DNA from: Clostridium sp. AM22-11AC
Lineage (GTDB): Bacteria > Bacillota > Clostridia > Lachnospirales > Lachnospiraceae
Reading direction: 5' to 3'
Length of the DNA: 64,000 nucleotides
NCBI RefSeq assembly: GCF_003473545.1
Contig: NZ_QUCM01000008.1
Location: 45,534 to 109,533 of the forward strand
This document shows, one piece after another, positions 49,854 through 58,224 of the stretch. A program made the translations under genes and the position numbers. The notes beneath the pieces were generated by a model, which made no database searches, was not told where the DNA came from, and saw only the letters and a program-made list of their open reading frames with translations. Positions within the stretch are counted from its first letter, which is position 1; every line of letters begins with the position of its first letter.

Positions 49854-50162
49854 CTATAGTTTCAGTCCAATGGCCTCGTTTACATAAGAGGTGATAAAGT
49901 CCGGCTTGCGGCCGGTTCCGTGGCGGTCCGGGATCTCTACGATCAGCGGCAGCTTCCGCTCCAGCTTTACATTGTCGATGATCTCCGGAAATTCCCTGCC
50001 AAACTTTTCAGTTAACAGGATAATACCAATGGATTTATCGGCCAGAACCTTATCCAGCTCACGTTTCAGTTCGTCCCTCTCATGTACCACAGCCCCGTCA
50101 ACACCTGCCAGGCGCATGCCGGTCCAGGTGTCGATGTTATCGCTGATGAGATACATTTTCAT
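49854..50162 (-). CDS. ntpF: V-type ATPase subunit F
   Basis: This 102-aa central-stalk subunit begins MKMYLISDNIDTWTGMRLAG and continues VDGAVVHERDELKRELDKVL with SIGIILLTEKFGREFPEIID, the Rossmann-like F subunit. It binds subunit D. Here it lies between K and E, the common order I-K-F-E-A-B-D in Clostridia. Confidence 0.93.
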   Translation of the reverse strand: MKMYLISDNIDTWTGMRLAGVDGAVVHERDELKRELDKVLADKSIGIILLTEKFGREFPEIIDNVKLERKLPLIVEIPDRHGTGRKPDFITSYVNEAIGLKL

Positions 50163-50163
50163 A

Positions 50164-50598
50164 TTAAAGCTTACCTAAGATCATAAAGGAAATGATCAGA
50201 CCATACAGGCACACACCTTCGGCAAGACCTACGAAGATAAGGGATTTACCAAGAATAGAGCTGTCTTCACTGATAGCGCCCAGTGCTGCACTTGCTGCTG
50301 CAGATACTGCAATACCACCGCCTAAACAGGAAAGACCGGTTGCAAGAGCCGCTGACAGATAGCCCATTCCGGCTGCGCTGTTAGAAGCGGCTGCTGCTGT
50401 TTCCTCTGCTGCAAATGCATTTCCTGAAAACATGAAAGCTGCTGCTGCGATCATGGTACCGAAGAATAAAAATACGTTTACGCCAAGAGCTGTTTTATAA
50501 CGTCCCTTTGTCTTTTCTCCTGCTGCAAATGCTCCAAAAGGTACACCGATGCTTAATACTAATGCTGCGCTTAATGTCATTTTAACTAATAAACTCAT
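50164..50598 (-). CDS. ntpK: V-type ATPase subunit K (rotor ring)
   Basis: This is a 144-aa four-helix proteolipid (double hairpin). Only the C-terminal hairpin has the ion-binding Glu, in FVGLAEGVCLYGLIISFMIL (about 121-140). The N-terminal hairpin (SAALVLSIGVPFGAFAAG, YKTALGVNVFLFFGTMIAAA) lacks one, as in V-type rings with one carboxylate per subunit. A loop rich in Ala and Glu (GNAFAAEETAAAASNSAAGM) links the hairpins. Na+ versus H+ specificity cannot be decided by eye. ATG with GGAGAAA upstream. Confidence 0.93.
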   Translation of the reverse strand: MSLLVKMTLSAALVLSIGVPFGAFAAGEKTKGRYKTALGVNVFLFFGTMIAAAAFMFSGNAFAAEETAAAASNSAAGMGYLSAALATGLSCLGGGIAVSAAASAALGAISEDSSILGKSLIFVGLAEGVCLYGLIISFMILGKL

Positions 50599-50628
50599 GA
50601 TTGATTTCTCCTTTTTCTCTTCATTCTG

Positions 50629-52557
50629 CTAATGCTTGCCATACGGCTCAAATGCCCGTCCGCTTCCTCTGTAGAACCGGCTGAACAGCTCATAATATTC
50701 CAGACGAAGTACCTGGATACCTACGATCAGGCCTTCCATACCGCATACAAACAGGTTTCCCCCGATAACAACCGCCCAGTTAGGACTTCCGGCCTCTGCG
50801 CCTGCAAGCATTAAAACCACCTGCATCATGGCTGCATGGCTCACTGCGAAAGCGCCTACACGGACGAAAGAAAGGGTATTGGAAAAATAACTTAAAAGCA
50901 CTTCAAACAGTTCAAATACGCCCTGAGTAATGAACATTCCCACGCCGCCTTCCATTTTCTGTGCCTTCTTCTCTACCATTGCTGACAACGGTTCCTTAAA
51001 GAACATAAGCAGTAACGGGATAATAAATAATACAGTCAGTACAATAGTCGCCGGAAGCGCATTTCCGCTCATATACAGGACAATGACAGTTGCCAGTGCA
51101 AAGTAAAATACCAGTCCCGCAGCGCCGTTGGTGTCAAACCATGTTTTCTCTGTGTTGTGCTCCTTTACGCTGTTGATGATATTTAAGATCATGCATAACA
51201 GGATAATGCCCATACCGATGGCAATAGCAACTACGAATACAGTGTTTAATTTTCCAATAAATGGAAGATCTGTCATGGCTTCCTGAGGTCTTAACCACAC
51301 TGCGTCAATGATATCCTCAAATCCGAACACACTGCCGAACAGCACGCCGAATATGGTAGAGAAGAAGCCACAGCAAGAAATAATGCCTGCCAGACGCATT
51401 TTTTTGAACTTATACAGTAAAAATCCACCAATGAGAAGGCAGAGTCCCTGTCCCGCATCACCAAACATAAATCCAAATAAAATAGAATAGGTGATACCGA
51501 TGAGGATCGTAGGATCGATCTCATTATAAGAAGGCAGACCATACATCTCCACATACATTTCAAATGGCTTAAACAGTCCCGGATTTTTCATTTTCGTAGG
51601 CGGAGTGCTCATAATGTTGTTGTGGTTATCTTCCATGATGCAGAAAGTATCTGCGTCAGACTCGATCTCTTTCTGGAACTTCTTTGCGTCTGTTTCGCTC
51701 ATCCAGCCGCAGAGAATGTAGAAAGTATGATCTCCATGCTTGGTGCAGGCTGCCATTTTACGCACATCAAAGTTGACGGAGAAGCGCTCCAGTCTGGTAC
51801 GGGCTGCTGCCAGCTCTTTTTTATTTTCATCCAGTGTCTGAAGGATCTTTCCTTCCACTTCCTGTTTTTCAGCCTCTAACGCCTTGATCCTGTCATCTAA
51901 CACATGTTCCGCTTCCATCGGAGTACCTTCATACTCATCCGGCAGGAAACACCGTTCAAAATGCATGGACGCGTAAATGGCATCGATCTTGTCTGCCAGC
52001 TTCTCCGGCACGAAATAGACGATCCAGACATATTCCGCATCTTCCAGGCATTTAAACATCACCGTGTCAATGGTCTCGTACACATAGCTGTTGAACTTGT
52101 CAAAGTATTCCCTGGAAATACGGCCAAAGCGGAACTTGATGAACTGGAAGCCCAGGATCTCTTTTACGCTGTAATTTAACTCTGTAAATGGTGCTACCTG
52201 GTCTTTAGAGCGCTTTAAAGTCTGGATCTGCGCCTGAAGCTCTTCTTTCTTATCATTTAATTCCTTTAACCGGCTGTTCAGATCATCTACCATCTTTGCT
52301 GCTTCTTCCTGTGTAGGAAGTTCCGTCTCTGAAACCTCTGGCAGCTGTCCGCCGATCTTTTCTGCCAGTTCTCTGGCAATATTCAATTTTTCCTTATATG
52401 GATTGGTCTCAATATAAGGTCTTAAGTCTTTTACCGTCTTTAACTCTGACAGGGCATTTTCCAGATGGATCTCATATCTGGAAAGATAGGTATCCACCAC
52501 CCGGTCAATGTCTGCCTTGGGGCCGGTAATGCTTAAGAACTTCATCTTCTCTATCAC
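50629..52557 (-). CDS. ntpI: V-type ATPase subunit I (membrane stator)
   Basis: This 642-aa subunit has a cytoplasmic N-terminal half with coiled coils (about 1-330) and a membrane half of about seven to eight helices: TILIGITYSILFGFMFGDAG, FVVAIAIGMGIILLCMILNI, FVRVGAFAVSHAAMMQVVLM. The SFVRVGAFAVSHA helix carries the essential Arg facing the rotor. It forms the ion half-channels. It follows subunit C by 15 bp. Confidence 0.95.
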   Translation of the reverse strand: MIEKMKFLSITGPKADIDRVVDTYLSRYEIHLENALSELKTVKDLRPYIETNPYKEKLNIARELAEKIGGQLPEVSETELPTQEEAAKMVDDLNSRLKELNDKKEELQAQIQTLKRSKDQVAPFTELNYSVKEILGFQFIKFRFGRISREYFDKFNSYVYETIDTVMFKCLEDAEYVWIVYFVPEKLADKIDAIYASMHFERCFLPDEYEGTPMEAEHVLDDRIKALEAEKQEVEGKILQTLDENKKELAAARTRLERFSVNFDVRKMAACTKHGDHTFYILCGWMSETDAKKFQKEIESDADTFCIMEDNHNNIMSTPPTKMKNPGLFKPFEMYVEMYGLPSYNEIDPTILIGITYSILFGFMFGDAGQGLCLLIGGFLLYKFKKMRLAGIISCCGFFSTIFGVLFGSVFGFEDIIDAVWLRPQEAMTDLPFIGKLNTVFVVAIAIGMGIILLCMILNIINSVKEHNTEKTWFDTNGAAGLVFYFALATVIVLYMSGNALPATIVLTVLFIIPLLLMFFKEPLSAMVEKKAQKMEGGVGMFITQGVFELFEVLLSYFSNTLSFVRVGAFAVSHAAMMQVVLMLAGAEAGSPNWAVVIGGNLFVCGMEGLIVGIQVLRLEYYELFSRFYRGSGRAFEPYGKH

Positions 52558-52572
52558 TTCACATTAACCCCC

Positions 52573-53592
52573 TTATGTCCTTGCTGTCATCCCATAACGT
52601 ATCTTTTCGATGGTAGTTATGATCTGCTCGATCTCTCTTTCTTTAAAATAAAGATAAGAGTTTAATACTGCTGCTGAATAAGGCTCTTTCCTGCTGGTAA
52701 GCTCATAGATCTTATCTGTAAGCTCCTTTGCCGCATTTCCAAGGCCCTGATCCATCAGCTCTTCTATATTCTGGCATTTGTACCAGCTGTTTTTGATCAC
52801 CCCGTAAACCTGTTCCATGTTTTCCGCCTGAGCCATGGTCTGAATCTCTTTTTTGGTAACATGATACTGGATCGGAATGATCAGCGCATAAATATCACCT
52901 TCCGACAGGTTATAATATTTTTTCGCCCTGCAGATCCACTGAAAATTCAACATATCCATTTTCGTGCCAAAGCACTGGGCCAGCATTTTTGCCTCCGCCT
53001 TTGAAAGATATTTATCCTTTATCTTCCAGATAGTCTTGAAATAAAGCATATCCATAGCCGTTTCACAGGCCGGAAGCGTTGCTTTTCCCTGCTCTAAAAG
53101 CTTTTCTAATGGCTCATAGTAAGCAGAACCTTTTAACCCGCGGATCACATCTTCTATGCTCCTGCACTGGGACAGCTGCACCAGATCCATATCCGAATGT
53201 TTATCAAAAAATTCCTTAAACCCCGAAAGATCCTGGGCACTTTCTCTGTTTCCCGCTGCATTTCTGAGACAGGTTTTTAATATATCGATCTCATAATGCA
53301 TGAAATAAAGGTCCAGAAAACGCCTCTGCCCTACATTTGCAAACCGGTACAGCTTTGCAAAATCATGGTATTTGCTTAAGTTTAACAGCTGCTCGATCTT
53401 TCCGCGGTGAAGCTCATCCTCAGAAGCTTTGGAAAATGCCTTTTCATAAGAGGGGTTACTCCTTAAGAACTGAACCGCCTCAGGCACAGATCCCAGGTCT
53501 GCCATTGCCTCAAATTGCTCCGGGCGGATCCTGAAACGCTCCATAGCCTTCACCTTGGTGGAAATGCCGCTGTAACTGATCAGGCTTCCCAT
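52573..53592 (-). CDS. ntpC: V-type ATPase subunit C (d-type, rotor socket)
   Basis: This 339-aa soluble helical protein contains GSLISYSGISTKVKAMERFR, LSKYHDFAKLYRFANVGQRR, FLDLYFMHYEIDILKTCLRN, YYNLSEGDIYALIIPIQYHV and a C-terminal FKEREIEQIITTIEKIRYGM, the pattern of the V-ATPase C/AC39 subunit that couples the central stalk to the K ring. It is 4 bp downstream of the first gene of the operon. Confidence 0.93.
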   Translation of the reverse strand: MGSLISYSGISTKVKAMERFRIRPEQFEAMADLGSVPEAVQFLRSNPSYEKAFSKASEDELHRGKIEQLLNLSKYHDFAKLYRFANVGQRRFLDLYFMHYEIDILKTCLRNAAGNRESAQDLSGFKEFFDKHSDMDLVQLSQCRSIEDVIRGLKGSAYYEPLEKLLEQGKATLPACETAMDMLYFKTIWKIKDKYLSKAEAKMLAQCFGTKMDMLNFQWICRAKKYYNLSEGDIYALIIPIQYHVTKKEIQTMAQAENMEQVYGVIKNSWYKCQNIEELMDQGLGNAAKELTDKIYELTSRKEPYSAAVLNSYLYFKEREIEQIITTIEKIRYGMTART

Positions 53593-53596
53593 GTTC

Positions 53597-53908
53597 TCAC
53601 TCCTTTATCATATTTTTAAAGAGAGCCTGCGCATATTCCTCATGCCGGTTTTCGTAGGTGGCCTCCAGGCGCTTCATCGTAGCTTTGGCATCCTCTGATT
53701 GTTGTCTTAACTCCTGCTGTAATTCCTCTTCCATTTTGCTGCGTATCTGGGAAATGCGATCCTGGTTTTCTTTTTCCAGCTGTGCATCAAAAGCCGCCGT
53801 TTTCTCTTCCATTTCACGGGCCATCTGCTTTTTTCGCTCACTGGCACCATCCATCACAGAAACGGCGGCTTTCTCAATATCAGACAGCCGGTTGATCACT
53901 GTATCCAT
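53597..53908 (-). CDS. V-type ATPase G/H-like peripheral stalk subunit
   Basis: This is a 103-aa, almost wholly coiled-coil protein (MDTVINRLSDIEKAAVSVMD, then MAREMEEKTAAFDAQLEKEN, EEELQQELRQQSEDAKATMK). The size, composition and place at the head of the V-ATPase operon fit the G/H-type subunit that dimerises with E; sequence identity in this family is low, so this rests mainly on context. AAAGGGAGG precedes the ATG. The operon promoter should lie in 53909-54000, which is AT-rich and has no coding frame. Confidence 0.82.
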   Translation of the reverse strand: MDTVINRLSDIEKAAVSVMDGASERKKQMAREMEEKTAAFDAQLEKENQDRISQIRSKMEEELQQELRQQSEDAKATMKRLEATYENRHEEYAQALFKNMIKE

Positions 53909-54057
53909 GTCACAGTCCTCCCTTTCTTTGTTCTTTTTTTAATGCAATTTGCTTTTTGCATTTTTTTATCATACTACTTTTTTCAAAAATTAACAGAGCG
54001 AAATTGTACATAAATTAAAAATTTAACGAAATTTTTAAGCGTTATGCACAAAAACAA

Positions 54058-54091
54058 GGAGAATGGGACCTTTTTATGGGTCTCATTCTCC
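54058..54091 (-). terminator. Terminator after the DUF4145/SH3 gene
   Basis: GGAGAATGGGACC (54058-54070) pairs with GGTCTCATTCTCC (54079-54091) with one mismatch. On the minus strand it is followed by TTGTTTTTG. It separates this gene from the V-ATPase operon. Confidence 0.85.
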
Positions 54092-54145
54092 TGTTTTGCA
54101 CAAAGTTCTCAATAACTCAGCCATACACTGACCAAACCAGCGACA

Positions 54146-55369
54146 CTACTGGTTTGCTGCAGTCTCGCCTTCAGCGGCTGTTTCTGCTTCTGCCTGGGTC
54201 TCTGCAGTTGTTTCTGCTTCCTGTTTTGCTATATACTGGCTGGAAACATAAGCTTCCTGACCATCATAATTGATCACAGTCCAGTCATTATTATAACGCT
54301 TTACATAAGTAACTTCTGTTCCGCCTTCCAACTGTACTAAAATACGGCCATTGGTAGACGGTTCTGTACGTACATTTACTTTATTTCCTGTAACTACATA
54401 TACATCAGCCGGTGGCTGGGTCTCTTCCGGAGTCGGTGCTTCTGTCTCTGCTGATGTCATTTCTGTGGACATGGTCTCCGGCTGGGTCGGATCTGCTTTC
54501 TTCTTTCCCGGCACCAGAGTGCGGATCGCTACTACCAGGACTACGATCACAAGGATCGGGATCAGGAATTTTAATACCATTGCCACAGGTGATGGTCTGT
54601 GTTTTCTTCTGCGAGTCCTTCCGCTGCGGGAAGATCCGCTGTAGGAGCGGTTGGTACTTTGGGAATTTCTGTTTCTGCTGCCTGTGCTGCTATTGCTTCC
54701 TGCCGTTCTCCGGCTTCCGTTTGCTCCGGAACGACTGGAAAGTCCCTGCAGTTCTGCACCGGAGCGCGGTCCATTTCCTGTACCGTTAGAGGTTCTGGCT
54801 GATGTCTGGGATCTCGGGGATGTCTGACTTCTTACAGATGACTGTGCTCTTGAAGCTGCAGTCTGCCCTGCACCGGTACCTGTACGCGGTCTTGCCCCGC
54901 CTGTCTGACCATAGGATGCACTTCCTGCACCTGAACTGCCAGTGGTTGCACCTGTTCTGGCATTTCGCACCGGTCTTGTATCTGTTACCGGTACTGTAAA
55001 GGTCTTTGCCACCTGAAAATCATGAGAAAATGCATAAACCTGTTTGGTTAGAAGCTGATATGCCTGATTTGCATTATAGGCCGTATTATCGTTTTCATGG
55101 ACCGCCTTATTTCCCAGAATACGGATGGTATGATAATCATCCTTGGTCGTCTTGTCGATCCAATGTCCCTCATACAGCTGATCTATGGTATCTGCCAGAT
55201 CTCCATCTACAAGACACGCCTTCTCAGCCAGACATCGGACCATACACTCCAACGTCTGTCTGGCCTTCACCATAACAAGATTGTAATCTTTACTGACGAT
55301 CAGGCGCTCCGCTTCCTTCACCCCCTGCTGGATCTGCTGCCAGCTGGTAGTACGTTCAAAGTTTGACAT
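54146..55369 (-). CDS. Membrane-anchored protein with DUF4145-like and SH3b domains
   Basis: This 407-aa protein begins with a DUF4145-type helical domain (QQGVKEAERLIVSKDYNLVM, ARQTLECMVRCLAEKACLVD, IRILGNKAVHENDNTAYNAN; about 13-115). A long Ser/Thr/Gly/Arg-rich disordered linker (about 125-255) follows, then one membrane helix (VLKFLIPILVIVVLVVAIRT, about 265-285) and an extracytoplasmic bacterial SH3 domain (VTGNKVNVRTEPSTNGRILV, VTYVKRYNNDWTVINYDGQE; about 325-385). The topology joins a cytoplasmic sensor-like domain to a wall-binding one. GGAGGGCG precedes the ATG. Confidence 0.85.
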   Translation of the reverse strand: MSNFERTTSWQQIQQGVKEAERLIVSKDYNLVMVKARQTLECMVRCLAEKACLVDGDLADTIDQLYEGHWIDKTTKDDYHTIRILGNKAVHENDNTAYNANQAYQLLTKQVYAFSHDFQVAKTFTVPVTDTRPVRNARTGATTGSSGAGSASYGQTGGARPRTGTGAGQTAASRAQSSVRSQTSPRSQTSARTSNGTGNGPRSGAELQGLSSRSGANGSRRTAGSNSSTGSRNRNSQSTNRSYSGSSRSGRTRRRKHRPSPVAMVLKFLIPILVIVVLVVAIRTLVPGKKKADPTQPETMSTEMTSAETEAPTPEETQPPADVYVVTGNKVNVRTEPSTNGRILVQLEGGTEVTYVKRYNNDWTVINYDGQEAYVSSQYIAKQEAETTAETQAEAETAAEGETAANQ

Positions 55370-55708
55370 CGCCCTTCCTCCTTTGTATGTAATTTTCCCC
55401 CCGAAATCACTTATTCATAAACTTAAAAAGAGCAGTCTTCGTGTTTTTGGCAAAACACGAAGCTTCGGGCGCTGCCCGAATATTCGGAAACGAAAGCAAG
55501 CGCTTATGCAAGCAAGCTTGCAACACCCTTGTTTTCACTCCCGACTGCTCTTTTATCTGCTAACGTAAGTATACTAAATTTTCCTTCACCTTGCAATCAC
55601 TAAGCACTATATGATATAGTTACTAGCAGATATATTTTCACCATATATCCGTATTTTCCGCAGTTGCGGAAGATACTTTTCACCATATTAAGAAAGAGGA
55701 CAATATCC
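55370..55708. other. Divergent intergenic region with composite hairpin structure
   Basis: No gene is visible in these 339 bases between the DUF4145 gene and trmB. The part 55426-55554 forms a closed, multi-hairpin structure (separate entry). The part 55560-55708 is AT-rich and contains the trmB promoter and GAGGA ribosome site. Confidence 0.6.
55426..55554. repeat. Composite multi-hairpin element closed by a terminator-like stem
   Basis: An outer stem AAAAGAGCAGTC (55426-55437) with GACTGCTCTTTT (55543-55554) encloses TTCGTGTTTT/AAAACACGAA (55438-55447, 55452-55461), TTCGGGC/GCCCGAA (55464-55470, 55474-55480), AAGCGCTT and GCAAGCTTGC (55512-55521). It could be a structured RNA, a terminator carrying an insertion, or a miniature repeat. 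Confidence 0.65.
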
Positions 55709-56371
55709 ATGCGTTTAAGACATATACGCGGGGCAGAAGAGACTATTGCTACCAGCCCCTATGTGATCCAGGAACCAGAGCTTCACAAAGGCAGCTGGAA
55801 CCAGGTTTTTGGCAACGACAACCCCATCCAGATCGAAGTAGGTATGGGAAAAGGACGTTTTATCATGGAACTGGCACAGCAGAACCCTGATATCAACTAC
55901 ATCGGCATTGAACGCTATTCCAGCGTACTTTTAAGAGGACTTCAAAAACGTGCCCAGTTAGAATTAAACAATATTTATTTCATGTGCATCGATGCCAAAA
56001 ACATGGCAGACTACTTTGCACCGGGAGAAGTAGACAAGATCTACCTTAACTTCTCCGATCCATGGCCAAAAGACCGCCATGCAAAGCGCCGTCTGACTTC
56101 CCCGGATTTTATGGCCGTATATGACAAGATCCTGGCAGCTGACGGTATGGTAGAATTTAAGACCGACAATAAGGGCCTTTTTGATTACTCCCTGGAAGCA
56201 ATCCCTGAAGCTGGCTGGACCATTACCGCCCACACCTTCGATCTGCACCACGATCCGGTCATGTGTGCCGGAAATGTAATGACAGAATATGAAGAAAAGT
56301 TTTCCTCTATGGGAAATCCTATCTGCAAACTGATCGCTATGAGAGAGCCTAAAGAAAACAAAGAAAAATAA
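55709..56371 (+). CDS. trmB: tRNA (guanine-N7-)-methyltransferase TrmB
   Basis: This 220-aa SAM-dependent enzyme methylates G46 of tRNA. It shows the TrmB pattern: MRLRHIRGAEETIATSPYVI, IQIEVGMGKGRFIMELAQQN (SAM site), YIGIERYSSVLLRGLQKRAQ, DKIYLNFSDPWPKDRHAKRR (catalytic Asp and PWPK motif) and MVEFKTDNKGLFDYSLEAIP. The ATG at 55709 is preferred over 55664 because GAGGA lies 9 bases upstream and the family starts at MRLR. Confidence 0.96.
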   Translation: MRLRHIRGAEETIATSPYVIQEPELHKGSWNQVFGNDNPIQIEVGMGKGRFIMELAQQNPDINYIGIERYSSVLLRGLQKRAQLELNNIYFMCIDAKNMADYFAPGEVDKIYLNFSDPWPKDRHAKRRLTSPDFMAVYDKILAADGMVEFKTDNKGLFDYSLEAIPEAGWTITAHTFDLHHDPVMCAGNVMTEYEEKFSSMGNPICKLIAMREPKENKEK

Positions 56372-56555
56372 ACCACCGTATATGCACCCAGGTCCCGGCA
56401 TACCAATCCGCCGGGATCTTTGCATTTTAAATCCATTTATCTCATTTTATCCACATTCATCCACATATTATCTCTTTTTCCCTTCTTTTATCCACATTTC
56501 ATTTTCCTACATATTATATATAGAAATAACAAAACAAAAAAGGAGCCTCATTTCC

Positions 56556-56711
56556 ATGAAACTCCCACCCAAACTGACCCGACAACTCTGCAAAGCCACC
56601 TGCGACAAAAAAGACTGGGACAAACGGGCTTTAAAGCTTTGCAAAGCTTTTCGCGAGGTAAATAAATGCCTCGGTCCCTGTCCCAGCCATAAACACTGCC
56701 ATAAGAAATAA
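56556..56711 (+). CDS. Cys-rich 51-aa microprotein
   Basis: The frame starts MKLPPKLTRQLCKATCDKKD and ends in NKCLGPCPSHKHCHKK. It has six Cys and two His in 51 residues, strongly basic, with AAAGGAG upstream (10-base spacing). The Cys spacing (C-x3-C, then C, C-x3-C and a C-terminal HCH) suggests metal binding. I do not recognise a family. It is monocistronic, between trmB and a convergent tRNA-Lys. Confidence 0.6.
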   Translation: MKLPPKLTRQLCKATCDKKDWDKRALKLCKAFREVNKCLGPCPSHKHCHKK

Positions 56712-56810
56712 TGATCCAGCCACAATCTCATTGCGCCTGTTCATCTAATTTTATACAACAAAAAAGTCCGACCCCGCAGCCTCCAATATCTGCAAAATCA
56801 GACCTTTCAA

Positions 56811-56883
56811 TGCGCCTTCAGGGACTCGAACCCTGGACAAATAGATTAAGAGTCTACTGCTCTACCAACTGAGCTAAAGGCGC
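56811..56883 (-). tRNA. tRNA-Lys (anticodon CTT), copy 1
   Basis: Acceptor GCGCCTT/AAGGCGC, D-loop AGCTCAGTTGGTAGAGC, anticodon loop CTCTTAA (CTT) and T-loop GGTTCGAGTCC. Identical in sequence to copy 2 at 58152-58224 but on the opposite strand. A strong promoter (56905-56933) and a GCAG...CTGC terminator-like structure (56762-56805) flank it. Confidence 0.96.
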
Positions 56884-56904
56884 GTTCTCTTGAACACAAC
56901 GAGA

Positions 56905-56933
56905 ATTATAGCGTATCATCCTCTTCTTGTCAA
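56905..56933 (-). promoter_or_regulatory. Promoter of tRNA-Lys copy 1
   Basis: On the minus strand TTGACA (56933-56928) and TATAAT (56910-56905) are both consensus, 17 bp apart, 22 bp before the tRNA. Confidence 0.9.
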
Positions 56934-56984
56934 TAATTTTTTTAATATTTTTTTTAAAAAATTTCACCGAATGTTTACAATACA

Positions 56985-57013
56985 TTGTCCACACTTTCAA
57001 TTCATGATATAAT
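56985..57013 (+). promoter_or_regulatory. Promoter of the mscS-like gene
   Basis: TTGTCC (56985-56990) and TATAAT (57008-57013) have a 17-bp spacer. Transcription would begin near 57020, giving a leader of about 135 nt rich in structure. Confidence 0.7.
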
Positions 57014-57017
57014 GAGT

Positions 57018-57124
57018 CCAAGAGAAAAACAAGCGCCGCCAAGAGCGGCATTTGTTTTTCTTGGGCTATTAACGAAGGTTCCGCCTGCGTAGCAGGCAGT
57101 GGAGCGCGTCAGCGCGGGAAACCT
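57018..57124 (+). promoter_or_regulatory. Structured 5' leader of the mscS-like gene
   Basis: A long hairpin (57018-57064, arms CCAAGAGAAAAACAA and TTGTTTTTCTTGG around CCGC/GCGG) is followed by a three-way junction: outer stem AGGTTCC (57076-57082) with GGAAACCT (57117-57124), inner hairpins GCCTGC-GTA-GCAGGC and CGCG-TCAG-CGCG. The ribosome site GCAGGAGG follows. I could not match it to a known riboswitch class. Confidence 0.5.
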
Positions 57125-57156
57125 GAGTTTACACCGAAAAGCAGGAGGAAAAACCT

Positions 57157-58071
57157 ATGATACTATTCACCGCCCAGGAAAGCAGCGCTCTTCCTACCCT
57201 TGCAGAGACCCAGGCAGTTGCTGCCGAAGTCCACGAAGACCTACAGCAGTTAAAGCCCAATGCCATTTTAGAGTCTATAAAGTCCTGGACTCCCGGCCTT
57301 TTGTCCCTGGCTTACCGGTTATTTGTTGCTGCCCTTATTATCTTCATCGGTTCTCGGATCGCCTTATACATCAGCCATTTTCTGAAAAAGACCTTTGACC
57401 GTATGGGAATGGACCTGAGCCTGAGTAAATTCCTTATTTCTCTGGCAAATGCCATTACCTATGCTATTGTCATTTTCATGGCATTAGAAAAGATCGGCGT
57501 TCCATCCGCTTCTATTATCGCACTTTTAGGTTCTGCAACATTGGCCATCGGCCTGTCACTTCAGGGAAGCCTTGCAAACTTCGCAGGCGGCATCCTGATC
57601 CTTGTTATGCGGCCTTTTGGTATCCATGATTACATTGTCTGTGAAGGTACCGAGGGAACAGTACAGAACATCGGTCTTGTATACACAACCTTAGTTACTG
57701 TAGACAACCGAAAGATCACCATTCCAAACGGCAGCCTTTCCAATGCGGTCATCACAAACGTAACAGCCCAGCCAAAACGCCGTGTGGACCTGACTGTTGG
57801 CATCGGCTACACCTCTGATCTGAAAAAAGCCAAAGAGATCTTAAAGCAGATCTATGCCAATGATCCCCTGATCATCAAAGAAGACGGCATCACCGTTTAT
57901 GTAGACGAATTAGCAGACAGCTCCGTTGTCCTCGGTGCAAGAGGCTGGACCAACACTTCTGATTACTGGACCGTCCGCTGGAGGATCTTAGAACAGATCA
58001 AGTTACAGTTTGACCAGGCCGGCATTGAAATTCCATTTAACCAGTTAGATGTGAATGTAAAAAAGTTTTAA
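57157..58071 (+). CDS. MscS-family mechanosensitive channel
   Basis: This 304-aa small-conductance channel has three membrane helices (about 48-70, 90-112, 118-150). The pore helix shows IIALLGSATLAIGLSLQGSL and NFAGGILILVMRPFGIHDYI, the MscS TM3 signature. The beta domain (VQNIGLVYTTLVTVDNRKIT, IPNGSLSNAVITNVTAQPKR) and a C-terminal alpha/beta domain complete it. It protects against osmotic downshock. CAGGAGG precedes the ATG. It lies alone between two inverted tRNA-Lys genes. Confidence 0.95.
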   Translation: MILFTAQESSALPTLAETQAVAAEVHEDLQQLKPNAILESIKSWTPGLLSLAYRLFVAALIIFIGSRIALYISHFLKKTFDRMGMDLSLSKFLISLANAITYAIVIFMALEKIGVPSASIIALLGSATLAIGLSLQGSLANFAGGILILVMRPFGIHDYIVCEGTEGTVQNIGLVYTTLVTVDNRKITIPNGSLSNAVITNVTAQPKRRVDLTVGIGYTSDLKKAKEILKQIYANDPLIIKEDGITVYVDELADSSVVLGARGWTNTSDYWTVRWRILEQIKLQFDQAGIEIPFNQLDVNVKKF

Positions 58072-58090
58072 AAATTTTTCAAGAAACCTC

Positions 58091-58119
58091 TTGACAGTCT
58101 CTATAAAATCCCTTATAAT
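58091..58119 (+). promoter_or_regulatory. Promoter of tRNA-Lys copy 2
   Basis: TTGACA (58091-58096) and TATAAT (58114-58119), spacer 17 bp, both consensus, 32 bp before the tRNA. Confidence 0.9.
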
Positions 58120-58151
58120 GTCTATCGTGTCATTCAAAAGCACATAGACAT

Positions 58152-58224
58152 GCGCCTTTAGCTCAGTTGGTAGAGCAGTAGACTCTTAATCTATTTGTCC
58201 AGGGTTCGAGTCCCTGAAGGCGCA
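58152..58224 (+). tRNA. tRNA-Lys (anticodon CTT), copy 2
   Basis: Same 73 bases as copy 1 at 56811-56883. The similarity continues about 45 bases past the 3' end (AAAGGTCTGA, TTTGCAGATA, GCTGCGGGGT, then T-rich), which is a terminator-like fold shared by both loci. Confidence 0.96.

Noticed and set aside
57076..57124. Possible degenerate tRNA (two arms plus closing stem)
   Set aside because: There is no anticodon arm or T-loop consensus and the length is only 49 bases.
56811..58224. Composite transposon formed by the tRNA-Lys inverted repeats
   Set aside because: No transposase, no target duplication and a normal housekeeping channel gene inside; inverted tRNA duplication is the simpler reading.
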